Assembly (NCBI GenBank): GCA_964519955.1 | Contig: CAZFLM010000068.1 | Location: forward strand, 1 to 36,275 | DNA length: 36,275 nucleotides | Direction of reading: 5' to 3' | Origin: CAZFLM01 sp964519955 | Lineage (GTDB): Bacteria; Armatimonadota; Chthonomonadetes; Chthonomonadales; CAJBBX01 | In this document: piece by piece, positions 30,740 to 36,275 of the stretch | Layout of the letters: each line of letters begins with the position of its first letter | How positions within the stretch are numbered: the stretch's first letter is position 1 | The notes under the pieces: model-generated | Seen by the model: only the letters and a program-made list of their open reading frames with translations | The model's database searches: none | What the model was told of the DNA's origin: nothing | Translations under genes and position numbers: made by a program

Positions 30740-31291
30740 ATGCTTCGACGGGTGCTGCGCTGCTTGGGACTGATGCCTGTCTGCCGATGGGCGCGGGCCG
30801 TATGGCTCGACGTGCCGGTTGCCGTGCCGAACTTCCTCGTTCAGCGCATCATCGGCGTGAACCGCGGTTGCCCCTGGCCGGTTCACTACACCTCGCGCGT
30901 CACCGTGCCCGATCGCACGCGCATCCATCCCAGCGTCCGCCCCAGTTTCGCCCAGAGTGGCGGCTGCTACATTCAGGCGCTGAACGGGATCGAGATCGGT
31001 GAGGGGACGGTCTTTGCGTGGGGCGTCAAGATCATCTCGGCCAACCACAGCCTGGACGACTACGGGCACTGGGAGCCCGCCGAGCCGATCCGCATCGGCG
31101 CCCACTGCTGGATCGGCGCGAACGCCGTCATCCTCCCCGGGGTGCAACTGGGCGACCGCGTGGTCGTCGGCGCGGGCAGCGTGGTGACCCACTCGTTCGA
31201 GGGCAACTGCGTGATCGCGGGTGTGCCCGCCCGGCTGGTGCGCGAACTGCGGTGCGGCGCGCCTGACCTCGCGCAGCGTTCCGGCCGATAG
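30740..31291 (+). CDS. Hexapeptide-repeat acyltransferase (LbetaH, WbbJ/xenobiotic acetyltransferase type)
   Basis: A 183-residue protein; the ATG at 30740 follows AGGAG by 11 bases. A short hydrophobic N-terminus may bind the membrane. Residues about 55-170 form a left-handed beta-helix of hexapeptide repeats (IEIGEG, IRIGAH, WIGANAVILPGVQLGDRVVVGAGSVV, VIAGVPARLV). The likely catalytic histidine is in IISANHSLDD, with the usual loop before the IGA turns. Such enzymes transfer acetyl or similar groups from acyl-CoA to a sugar hydroxyl or amine, commonly in capsule or O-antigen synthesis. The downstream glycosyltransferase, 104 bases away on the same strand, supports a surface polysaccharide role. 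The exact acceptor is unknown. Confidence 0.9.
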   Translation: MLRRVLRCLGLMPVCRWARAVWLDVPVAVPNFLVQRIIGVNRGCPWPVHYTSRVTVPDRTRIHPSVRPSFAQSGGCYIQALNGIEIGEGTVFAWGVKIISANHSLDDYGHWEPAEPIRIGAHCWIGANAVILPGVQLGDRVVVGAGSVVTHSFEGNCVIAGVPARLVRELRCGAPDLAQRSGR

Positions 31292-31395
31292 TAGATTGTG
31301 CCGTAGCGCCGCGCTGCCGCTCAGCAGGCACCAGATCGTGCCTCCAGTGTGCGGAGCCTGGGCGCGCGGCCCATATCGTGGTGGAGGTGCAGGCT

Positions 31396-32568
31396 ATGGC
31401 CGGCGACTTGAGGCGCCTGAACGTGGCCTTTGTCACCCCTTGGTACCCGAGCGCCGGGCACCTGTATGCCGGTACGTTCGTTCTGGAGCACGCTGCAGCG
31501 GTGAGGCTGGGGCACAACGTCGTGGTGATCCACGCGGAGCCCGGCAGCGCGGCGGACGGCGTCCGGCGGCCCTGGAACCTCGTTCGGGAGGATGACGGCG
31601 AACTGCTCAGAGGCATCCCGACGTACCGCCTTCGGTTCCACGGGGTGCTCGGGCGACGAGGCGCCTTCGCGGGGCAGGTCTGTGCCTTGTGGGACAGTCT
31701 GCGTCGGATTGAGCGCATGCACGGGCGGTTCGACCTTCTCCACGCGCATGTCTACACCTGTGCCATTCACGCAGTCGTGCTGGGCAAGCTGCGCAGGACG
31801 CCAACCGTGGTTACCGAGCACTCGAGCGACTTCCTTGCTCGGCGCCTCGGGCGAGCGGGCCGCCTCAAGGCGCGGATCGCGTTCGGCCTGGCCGACCGGG
31901 TCCTGCCGGTCAGCGAGGTCCTCCGCGCGGCGATCGAAGCCTACGGCGTGCGCGCTCGCTTCAGGGTGGTGCCCAACGCCGTTGACGCGCGGCTGTTTGC
32001 TCCAAGTTCACGGTGCCCGGCTGCCCACGAGGTCCCCCGCCTCCTGTACGTCGGCAACCTGATCGATGCCAAGGGGCTCCCGATCCTGGTGGACGCGATG
32101 GCGCGCCTGCGGGCGGCAGAGCGGGGCGCGCACCTGGACGTTGTGGGCTCGGGTCCTGAGCTTGAGGACTACCAATCGGCAACGGCTGCTTCAGGGCTGG
32201 CGGACTCGGTGACCTTCCACGGCCCCAAGACCAAGCGGGAGATCGCGGCTCTTCTGCGTGAGGCCGACCTCTTCGTGCTGCCGAGCCTGTGCGAGACCTT
32301 CAGCGTGGCCACAGCCGAGGCGATGATGGCAGGGGTGCCCGCGCTTGTGACCCGCTGTGGTGGGCCGGAGCTTCTGGTGTCAGACAGCGAGGGTATGGTT
32401 GTGCCCCCGAACGACGCGGAGGCACTTGCGTCAGGAATCGGGGAGATGCTGGAGCGCCTTGGCTCCTATGACCGCACCGGCATCGCCCGCAGAGCCGAGC
32501 AACGGTTCGGGTACCAGGCGGTGGCGGCGCAACTGGACGCGGTCTACTCAGAGGTGCTCGGCAGGTAG
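31396..32568 (+). CDS. GT4-family glycosyltransferase
   Basis: A 390-residue cytoplasmic or membrane-associated transferase; GGAGG eight bases upstream favours the ATG at 31396 over the GTG at 31378. The N-terminal Rossmann half has NVAFVTPWYPSAGHLYAGTFVLEHA, HAHVYTCAIHA and VVTEHSSDFL; the link is RVVPNAVDARLF. The C-terminal half has LLYVGNLIDAKGL and the E-x7-E nucleotide-sugar motif in LPSLCETFSVATAEAMMAGVP. This is the GT-B fold of family GT4, which transfers a sugar with retained configuration. It is close to a sugar acyltransferase gene, so the pair probably builds a surface glycan or exopolysaccharide. All motifs look intact; donor and acceptor cannot be read from the sequence. Confidence 0.93.
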   Translation: MAGDLRRLNVAFVTPWYPSAGHLYAGTFVLEHAAAVRLGHNVVVIHAEPGSAADGVRRPWNLVREDDGELLRGIPTYRLRFHGVLGRRGAFAGQVCALWDSLRRIERMHGRFDLLHAHVYTCAIHAVVLGKLRRTPTVVTEHSSDFLARRLGRAGRLKARIAFGLADRVLPVSEVLRAAIEAYGVRARFRVVPNAVDARLFAPSSRCPAAHEVPRLLYVGNLIDAKGLPILVDAMARLRAAERGAHLDVVGSGPELEDYQSATAASGLADSVTFHGPKTKREIAALLREADLFVLPSLCETFSVATAEAMMAGVPALVTRCGGPELLVSDSEGMVVPPNDAEALASGIGEMLERLGSYDRTGIARRAEQRFGYQAVAAQLDAVYSEVLGR

Positions 32569-32593
32569 AGCCCCCGGGGTTTGCGCGGGCGCC

Positions 32594-32791
32594 CTACAGT
32601 AGCACGGTGAAGCCCGCCTGCTCGAAGTGGTGGTCGGTGGTCGCTGCCTCTCGTAGGCCGAGGCGCTCCATCAAGGTGAAGCTGGTGCAGTCGGTCAGGC
32701 CCCAGCCCTTGTCGAGCCACTTCCTGCAGAGGTCCCACCCGGCTTCCAGGAGCGCGGGACTGACGGGCTCGATCTGCACACCGCGCGCCCG
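32594..32791 (-). pseudogene. C-terminal remnant of a PIN-domain (VapC-like) toxin
   Basis: The 65 codons before the stop at 32594 read RARGVQIEPVSPALLEAGWD, then LCRKWLDKGWGLTDCTSFTLMERLG, then TTDHHFEQAGFTVLL. This is the second half of a PIN ribonuclease: TDCTSF carries the third acidic residue and TTDHHFEQAGF the fourth. The first half, with the opening Asp (usually ADTSF or similar) and the central Glu, is missing. The remnant begins directly after the stop of the antitoxin gene at 32794, in another frame and with no start codon or ribosome binding site of its own that would give a full toxin. The N-terminal 70-80 residues have therefore been deleted. The frame continues upstream only as antisense to the decarboxylase gene. 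It should have no toxin activity. Confidence 0.8.
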
Positions 32792-32793
32792 GT

Positions 32794-33033
32794 TCAGTAC
32801 CGTCTCGGCGTGCCGTAGAGGTAGTGGTCGTGCTGCTGGGCGAGGTCGGGTATGCCCGTGTCCATCTGGCACTCCTCTATCGCCTTCATCAGCTCGTCCC
32901 AGGCGCCGTCGGGCAGTTCCTCCTCGTCCGCGTCCTGTGGCGGCTCGAAGAACGTGATGATGACGGCCTGGCCGTTGCGGCCGACGACCTCGACGGCGGG
33001 CTTCGCGACGCCGTCCTCGAACACGCCCTTCAC
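32794..33033 (-). CDS. Antitoxin partner of the broken PIN toxin
   Basis: A 79-residue protein starting at GTG 33033, with no strong ribosome binding site. The N-terminal part reads VKGVFEDGVAKPAVEVVGRNGQAVIITFFEP, a small beta-hairpin pattern of antitoxins related to the DUF104/AbrB-like group. The end, IEECQMDTGIPDLAQQHDHYLYGTPRR, is the toxin-binding tail I recognise from antitoxins lying directly before PIN toxins. It is in its normal place upstream of the PIN remnant at 32594-32791 on the same strand. With the toxin headless, it is either a fossil or a retained anti-addiction factor against related VapC toxins elsewhere. No clear own promoter is seen in the 75 bases to the decarboxylase stop. 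Confidence 0.72.
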   Translation of the reverse strand: MKGVFEDGVAKPAVEVVGRNGQAVIITFFEPPQDADEEELPDGAWDELMKAIEECQMDTGIPDLAQQHDHYLYGTPRRY

Positions 33034-33108
33034 CTCGTATAGGGCACACCCCCTGGCTCACGACCGATCGGACACTCGCGCCTGATCCGAGTCTGCCACC
33101 TGTGTCAC

Positions 33109-34455
33109 CTACCGCGCCACCCGCTCCACCGCAGCGCCCAACCGTTGCCAGATCTCGTCCACCCAGCCCGCGTGATCCGGCTTCATCAGGCAGGAGCGCA
33201 GGCAGGCGACCGTGTCCTGGTCCCACTCGATGCGCCAGGCGTCGCGGAAGAGGTGCGCCGGCAGGTTCGCCACGGCCAGGTGCAGGTCGTCCTTCGCCGC
33301 CTCGTCGAAGATGGCGCGAGAGAGGCGCGAGACCTCCGAGGCGCTGGCGGCCCGCGGCGCGTAGATCACGATGTCCAGCTCCGGCTCCAGCGCGACCAGG
33401 AAGCGCGGATCGGCGGCCAGGCGGGCGTATAGGTCCAGCGCGGCCTGGCGGCACCGTTCGATGCTCCGGGCGAACTCGCCGCCGCGGACCAGCGGGAGCA
33501 TGCGCTGCGTCGTCCAGAGCGCCACGGCAGACGCGCCCGCGCGCGAGCACTCCAGGCTGATCTCGCCCAGGTGCAGCTCGTCCGACGAGAAGTAGGTGTA
33601 CGGGGAGTCGTGCTTGTAGACCGTGCCGACCGATGGGTCCTTGAACAGCACGCAGCCGCATCCGTAGGGCTGGAGGCCGTGCTTGTGCGGGTCCACCACG
33701 ATCGAGTCGACCTGGTGCAGCACGTCGTACACGCGGCGCGTCTCGGGCGCGAGGTTCTTCGCGAGCACGTAGTAGCCGCCATACGCTGCGTCCGCGTGCA
33801 GCCGGAACCCGTACCGCTCGCGCAGGGCCAGCAGCTCCGGCAGCGGGTCGCAGGACGCCGACGCCGTGCTGCCGATGGTCGCGACGACCGTGCCCACGTC
33901 GCCAGCCCGCAGCAGGTCCTCCAGCGCGTCGAGGTCCATGCGGGCGCGGTTGTCCGTCGGAACGGCCTGGAACGGCACGCGCAGGAGCCCGCTCAGGCGG
34001 CTGTGCGTGTAGTGGGCCTGGTCCGAGGCGACGACCTTCTTCCCGCCGGTAACCTCGCGTGCCACCCAGAGCGCCTCCAGGTTGGCCATCGTGCCGCCGC
34101 TCGTCAGGTGGCCGAGGTGCGTCTCCCAGCCGAACATCCGGGCGATGTCCGCCACCGCCTCCTTCTCCAGCCGGGAGCTGGCGCGGCCGCCGTCGAGCGC
34201 GTGGTTGTTCGGGTTGATCCACAGCGCCAGCATGTACGCCAGGCGCGCGACCGGGTGCGGCGGCTTCAGCATCTGCCCGGCGTAGAGCGGGTGCGGGTAG
34301 GGGTAGTTGTCCTGCATCCGGCGCGCGACTTCCAGCAGCGCGGGGCGCATCGCCTCGATGTCCGCGGCGGGAGTGTATCCCGGTAGGCCGCCGGACCCCT
34401 CCGCCAGCACGTCCAGCGCCTCGTCGAGCAGCCTCAAGCTCTCTCGTTCCAGCAA
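33109..34455 (-). CDS. Group II PLP-dependent amino-acid decarboxylase-family protein
   Basis: A 448-residue enzyme. TTG at 34455 is preferred because GGAG lies seven bases upstream; the frame is open another 86 codons to the left, but that part is Arg/Ala-rich without family resemblance. A GTG at 34461 is nearly as good. The fold is type I PLP: HPLYAGQM and NPNNHALDGG bind substrate or cofactor, HLTSGGTMANLEAL holds the phosphate loop, LHADAAYGGYY has the Asp that pairs with the pyridine nitrogen, and VDPHKHGLQPYGCG has the Schiff-base lysine, Lys258. This matches the glutamate/tyrosine/DOPA/L-2,4-diaminobutyrate decarboxylase group and all key residues are present. The amino-acid substrate cannot be told from the sequence. 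It is preceded by a 328-base gap and followed by the antitoxin gene. Confidence 0.92.
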   Translation of the reverse strand: MLERESLRLLDEALDVLAEGSGGLPGYTPAADIEAMRPALLEVARRMQDNYPYPHPLYAGQMLKPPHPVARLAYMLALWINPNNHALDGGRASSRLEKEAVADIARMFGWETHLGHLTSGGTMANLEALWVAREVTGGKKVVASDQAHYTHSRLSGLLRVPFQAVPTDNRARMDLDALEDLLRAGDVGTVVATIGSTASASCDPLPELLALRERYGFRLHADAAYGGYYVLAKNLAPETRRVYDVLHQVDSIVVDPHKHGLQPYGCGCVLFKDPSVGTVYKHDSPYTYFSSDELHLGEISLECSRAGASAVALWTTQRMLPLVRGGEFARSIERCRQAALDLYARLAADPRFLVALEPELDIVIYAPRAASASEVSRLSRAIFDEAAKDDLHLAVANLPAHLFRDAWRIEWDQDTVACLRSCLMKPDHAGWVDEIWQRLGAAVERVAR

Positions 34456-34783
34456 CGTCACTCTCCAGTCTATCGTCCAGCGCTCCGGGGCGGCTCTGCT
34501 CTGCAGCAACGTGATCGCGGTGGTCGGCCTGCGCGACGGGCACACTGCATGGCACGGTCGGAGCCGCGCGCGCCAGCAAGCGCGAGCGCCGTATCGGGCA
34601 CAACGTTGGATCGTACCACGAAGGGGCGCAGCGTGGCGAGGGGCTTCCGCTTGCTCGCGCGCGGCTCTGCTTCGGAGCGGCGTGGTTGCGGTGGCGGTAC
34701 ACGCTGGGGCCATGGCGTGGGAGGAGCGTCGTGGTGGGATGGGCCTCCGTGCCCGTCCTGTGCAGCCCCGCAGACCGATCGGC
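34456..34783. other. 328-base gap without a gene
   Basis: No open frame in this stretch shows protein-like composition. On the minus strand TGG followed by TACGAT (34618-34610) reads as an extended -10 element about 155 bases before the decarboxylase start. I see no clear terminator for the permease gene that ends at 34784. Confidence 0.4.
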
Positions 34784-35779
34784 CTACGCCTTCATTTCCG
34801 CTCGCTTGGCATACTCCTCGCGAACGCGGTCCACGATGATGGCCAGGAGGATCAGGCCGCCGAGGAACGAGTTGGCGTAGTAGTCGTTCGCCTTCAGCTC
34901 GACCAGTCCGTGCTTGATGAGCATGAAGATCGCCGCGCCCATCAGGATGCCGAACGCGGAGACGCTGCCGCCGGACAGGCCCGTGCCGCCGATGATGGCT
35001 ACCGCGAACGAGACGATGAGCCACGCGTCGCCGGTTTCCGGCGCTGCCGACCCGAGCTTCGACGCCCAGAGCACCGCCGCCAGCGCCGCGAAGAGCCCGG
35101 AGATCGCGTAGGCCCATACCATCAGGCGGTCGGTCCGCACACCGGAGAGGTAGGCGCTCGTGGAGTTGCCGCCGGTCGCCAGCATCCGCCTGCCGAAGAC
35201 CGTCTTGCGGTACATGAGTGAGACGAGGTAGAGGACGCCGATCGACACGAGGAAGACGTATGGCACGCCGAACAGGTCGCGCTGGCCGACGGCGGTGAAC
35301 GACTCCGGCAGGCGGTAGGGCGCGCCGCCCGAGATGCCGGACCGCAGGCCCATGAAAACGAACATCATGGAGATCGTGACGATGAAGGAGTCGATCTTGA
35401 GCCGCGTGATGAGCACGCCGTTCAGCATCCCGGCAGCGCCCCCGACCGCCAGCACGATGGGCACCGCCAGCCAGCCGGACATGCCCGCGTTATCCATGCA
35501 CAGCCCGAGGATCACCGTCGCGAAGCTGCCGATGGCGCCGACGGACAGGTTCATGCCGCCCATGACCAGGCACACCGCCTGCGCCAGCGCGATGAGGGCG
35601 AAGAACGCCATCTGCCGCGAGATGACCGTCATCGTGTAGGCGGACAGGAAGCTCTCCGAGCGCACGGAGAGGATCGTGAAGAGGACCGCGGTGGCGATGA
35701 CGAGCCCCGCGGTGCGCCCGCTCCACGCGTCCTGGCCGGTTGGTTGCTTCGGTTCCGTTGTCACTGGCGGCATCCTCAC
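34784..35779 (-). CDS. Sugar ABC transporter permease, RbsC/AraH family
   Basis: A 331-residue inner-membrane protein with eight to ten hydrophobic helices. Family marks include QAVCLVMGGMNLSVGAIGSF (the G-G-x-N/D-L-S-V-G motif of ribose-type permeases), MLNGVLITRLKIDSFIVTISMMF with the conserved cytoplasmic loop, YRKTVFGRRMLATGGNSTSAYLSGV, and IIGGTGLSGGSVSAFGILMGA near the end. It should form the channel of a ribose/xylose/galactose-type importer. No ATP-binding or sugar-binding partner is visible in the window. GTG 35779, ATG 35773 and GTG 35764 (GAGG nine bases upstream) are all possible starts and differ by only six residues. The upstream gene, separated by 57 bases, is not an ABC component as far as I can see. 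Confidence 0.92.
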   Translation of the reverse strand: MRMPPVTTEPKQPTGQDAWSGRTAGLVIATAVLFTILSVRSESFLSAYTMTVISRQMAFFALIALAQAVCLVMGGMNLSVGAIGSFATVILGLCMDNAGMSGWLAVPIVLAVGGAAGMLNGVLITRLKIDSFIVTISMMFVFMGLRSGISGGAPYRLPESFTAVGQRDLFGVPYVFLVSIGVLYLVSLMYRKTVFGRRMLATGGNSTSAYLSGVRTDRLMVWAYAISGLFAALAAVLWASKLGSAAPETGDAWLIVSFAVAIIGGTGLSGGSVSAFGILMGAAIFMLIKHGLVELKANDYYANSFLGGLILLAIIVDRVREEYAKRAEMKA

Positions 35780-35836
35780 TGAGCGTATGCGATGGCGGCT
35801 GGGTCGCGTCGGGGCACTGCGCGGGCGTCACGGCCC

Positions 35837-36275
35837 CTACTCAGGCCCCGCAGTGACGGCCCGTGGCACAAAGAGGCAACTGGGCACCAGACTGAGGCTC
35901 TCCGGACCCCTCCGCTCGATGCTCCATTTGGTGATCCTGTCCACTCCGTCGGCAGCCTGGGCGACGCTCACCACGACCCACCGTCCGGGGTACTCGTAGC
36001 AGGCATACCACGCGTAGAACCGGTGAAGGCTGACCATCGGGGATTCGGCGGCCCATATGTCGAGTGCTCGCACCGCGTCATCGTACGCCATGCCGACCTT
36101 CAGGACCGGCTTCCGCCTCTTGGCGAGCGCACCGGCTTCGGCCAGGGGCATCAGCCGCCAGGCCCTGACGGTCCACCGATCCTTCGCACCCGGCACGATG
36201 TCCAGCTCGACTGCCTGCTCCGGGACCAGACGCGAGGCATAGCGCCGGGAGCAGTACCCCTCGCGCACGATCAGG
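35837..36275 (-). CDS. Hypothetical protein, probably cut by the right window edge
   Basis: At least 143 residues are visible. The first possible start is GTG at 36268, but the frame stays open to the window edge and the text there (LIVREGYCSRRYASRLVPEQ) looks like ordinary protein, so the true start may lie outside. Composition is protein-like: AVELDIVPGAKDRWTVRAWRLMPL, a helical SYDDAVRAL-type stretch (AYDDAVRALDIW), and an aromatic core HRFYAWYACYEYPGRWVVVSVAQ. There is no signal peptide, membrane helix or motif in the visible part. I recognise no family. It ends 57 bases before the permease start on the same strand and may share a transcript with it. Confidence 0.6.
   Translation of the reverse strand, partial: LIVREGYCSRRYASRLVPEQAVELDIVPGAKDRWTVRAWRLMPLAEAGALAKRRKPVLKVGMAYDDAVRALDIWAAESPMVSLHRFYAWYACYEYPGRWVVVSVAQAADGVDRITKWSIERRGPESLSLVPSCLFVPRAVTAGPE

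Noticed and set aside
30283..30741. Minus-strand frame of 152 codons in the 30.2-30.7 kb gap
   Set aside because: No ribosome binding site or sensible N-terminus. Only the last 30 or so residues look protein-like, so it was not called as a gene.
32792..34702. Upstream part of the 702-codon minus-strand frame that ends in the PIN remnant
   Set aside because: It is an alternative frame of the decarboxylase gene and of the antitoxin gene; only the last 65 codons resemble a protein family.
1..36275. CRISPR array, tRNA, rRNA or complete insertion sequence
   Set aside because: No regularly spaced repeats, tRNA-like cloverleaf, rRNA signature or transposase with terminal repeats was noticed on reading. 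The Rpn-like gene is often called a transposase, but it belongs to a nuclease family and has no terminal repeats here.

Overview
Organism and base character: this is a GC-rich bacterial chromosome segment with mostly strong GGAGG-type ribosome binding sites and several GTG and TTG starts. The best lineage marker is the minor pilin at 13793-14683. Its N-terminus (FTLIELLVVIAIIAILAAI, then LFPVFAQAREKAR, CLSN and YAQDYDE) and its C-terminal FTDGHAK motif are the form I associate with Armatimonadota. The many large secreted sugar-acting proteins fit that phylum. I infer Armatimonadota with fair confidence and cannot name a genus. I see no tRNA, rRNA, CRISPR array or complete insertion sequence.

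Layout. 1-6.7 kb: the tail of an unidentified gene, a membrane PAS/GAF/HD-GYP protein (predicted c-di-GMP phosphodiesterase), and a large secreted glycosidase-like protein. 6.8-8.5 kb: a small protein overlapping by one base with an ImmA/IrrE-like protein that lacks the HExxH zinc site. 8.6-12.8 kb: a nucleotidyltransferase-like protein followed by a 1107-residue fusion of a GHMP-kinase-like half and a UDP-sugar pyrophosphorylase half. 12.8-13.5 kb: a MazEF-type toxin-antitoxin pair with its own promoter, ending at a strong hairpin. 13.6-17.2 kb (minus strand): a 55-residue lipoprotein, the pilin with a folded leader that can hide its ribosome binding site, and an SGNH-hydrolase/DUF4091 fusion. 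17.4-20.7 kb: an M16 peptidase pair (one catalytic, one lacking the zinc motif and carrying Gly-Gly-Pro tracts), a 44-residue antitoxin-like fragment, and a strong terminator. 20.8-23.6 kb: a membrane protein, a ferredoxin-nitroreductase, an Rpn-family nuclease and a small membrane protein. 23.7-30.2 kb: a secreted beta-helix protein, a serine beta-lactamase-like hydrolase, a small unknown protein, a GH99/GH71-like secreted protein with a CBM9-like domain, and a LolA-like exported protein. 30.7-32.6 kb: an acetyltransferase and a GT4 glycosyltransferase, probably for surface polysaccharide. 32.6-36.3 kb (minus strand): an antitoxin next to a beheaded PIN toxin, a group II PLP decarboxylase, a lone RbsC-type sugar permease, and a partial unknown gene.

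How it fits together: the dominant theme is carbohydrate handling at and outside the cell surface. It comprises at least four large exported carbohydrate-active proteins, nucleotide-sugar synthesis, glycosyl and acyl transfer, and sugar uptake. Scattered through it are small selfish or defence-type modules in various states: intact MazEF, an ImmA-like pair, an Rpn nuclease, a NadS/HigA-like N-terminal fragment and a broken VapC locus. This suggests repeated gain and decay of such modules in the gaps between metabolic operons.
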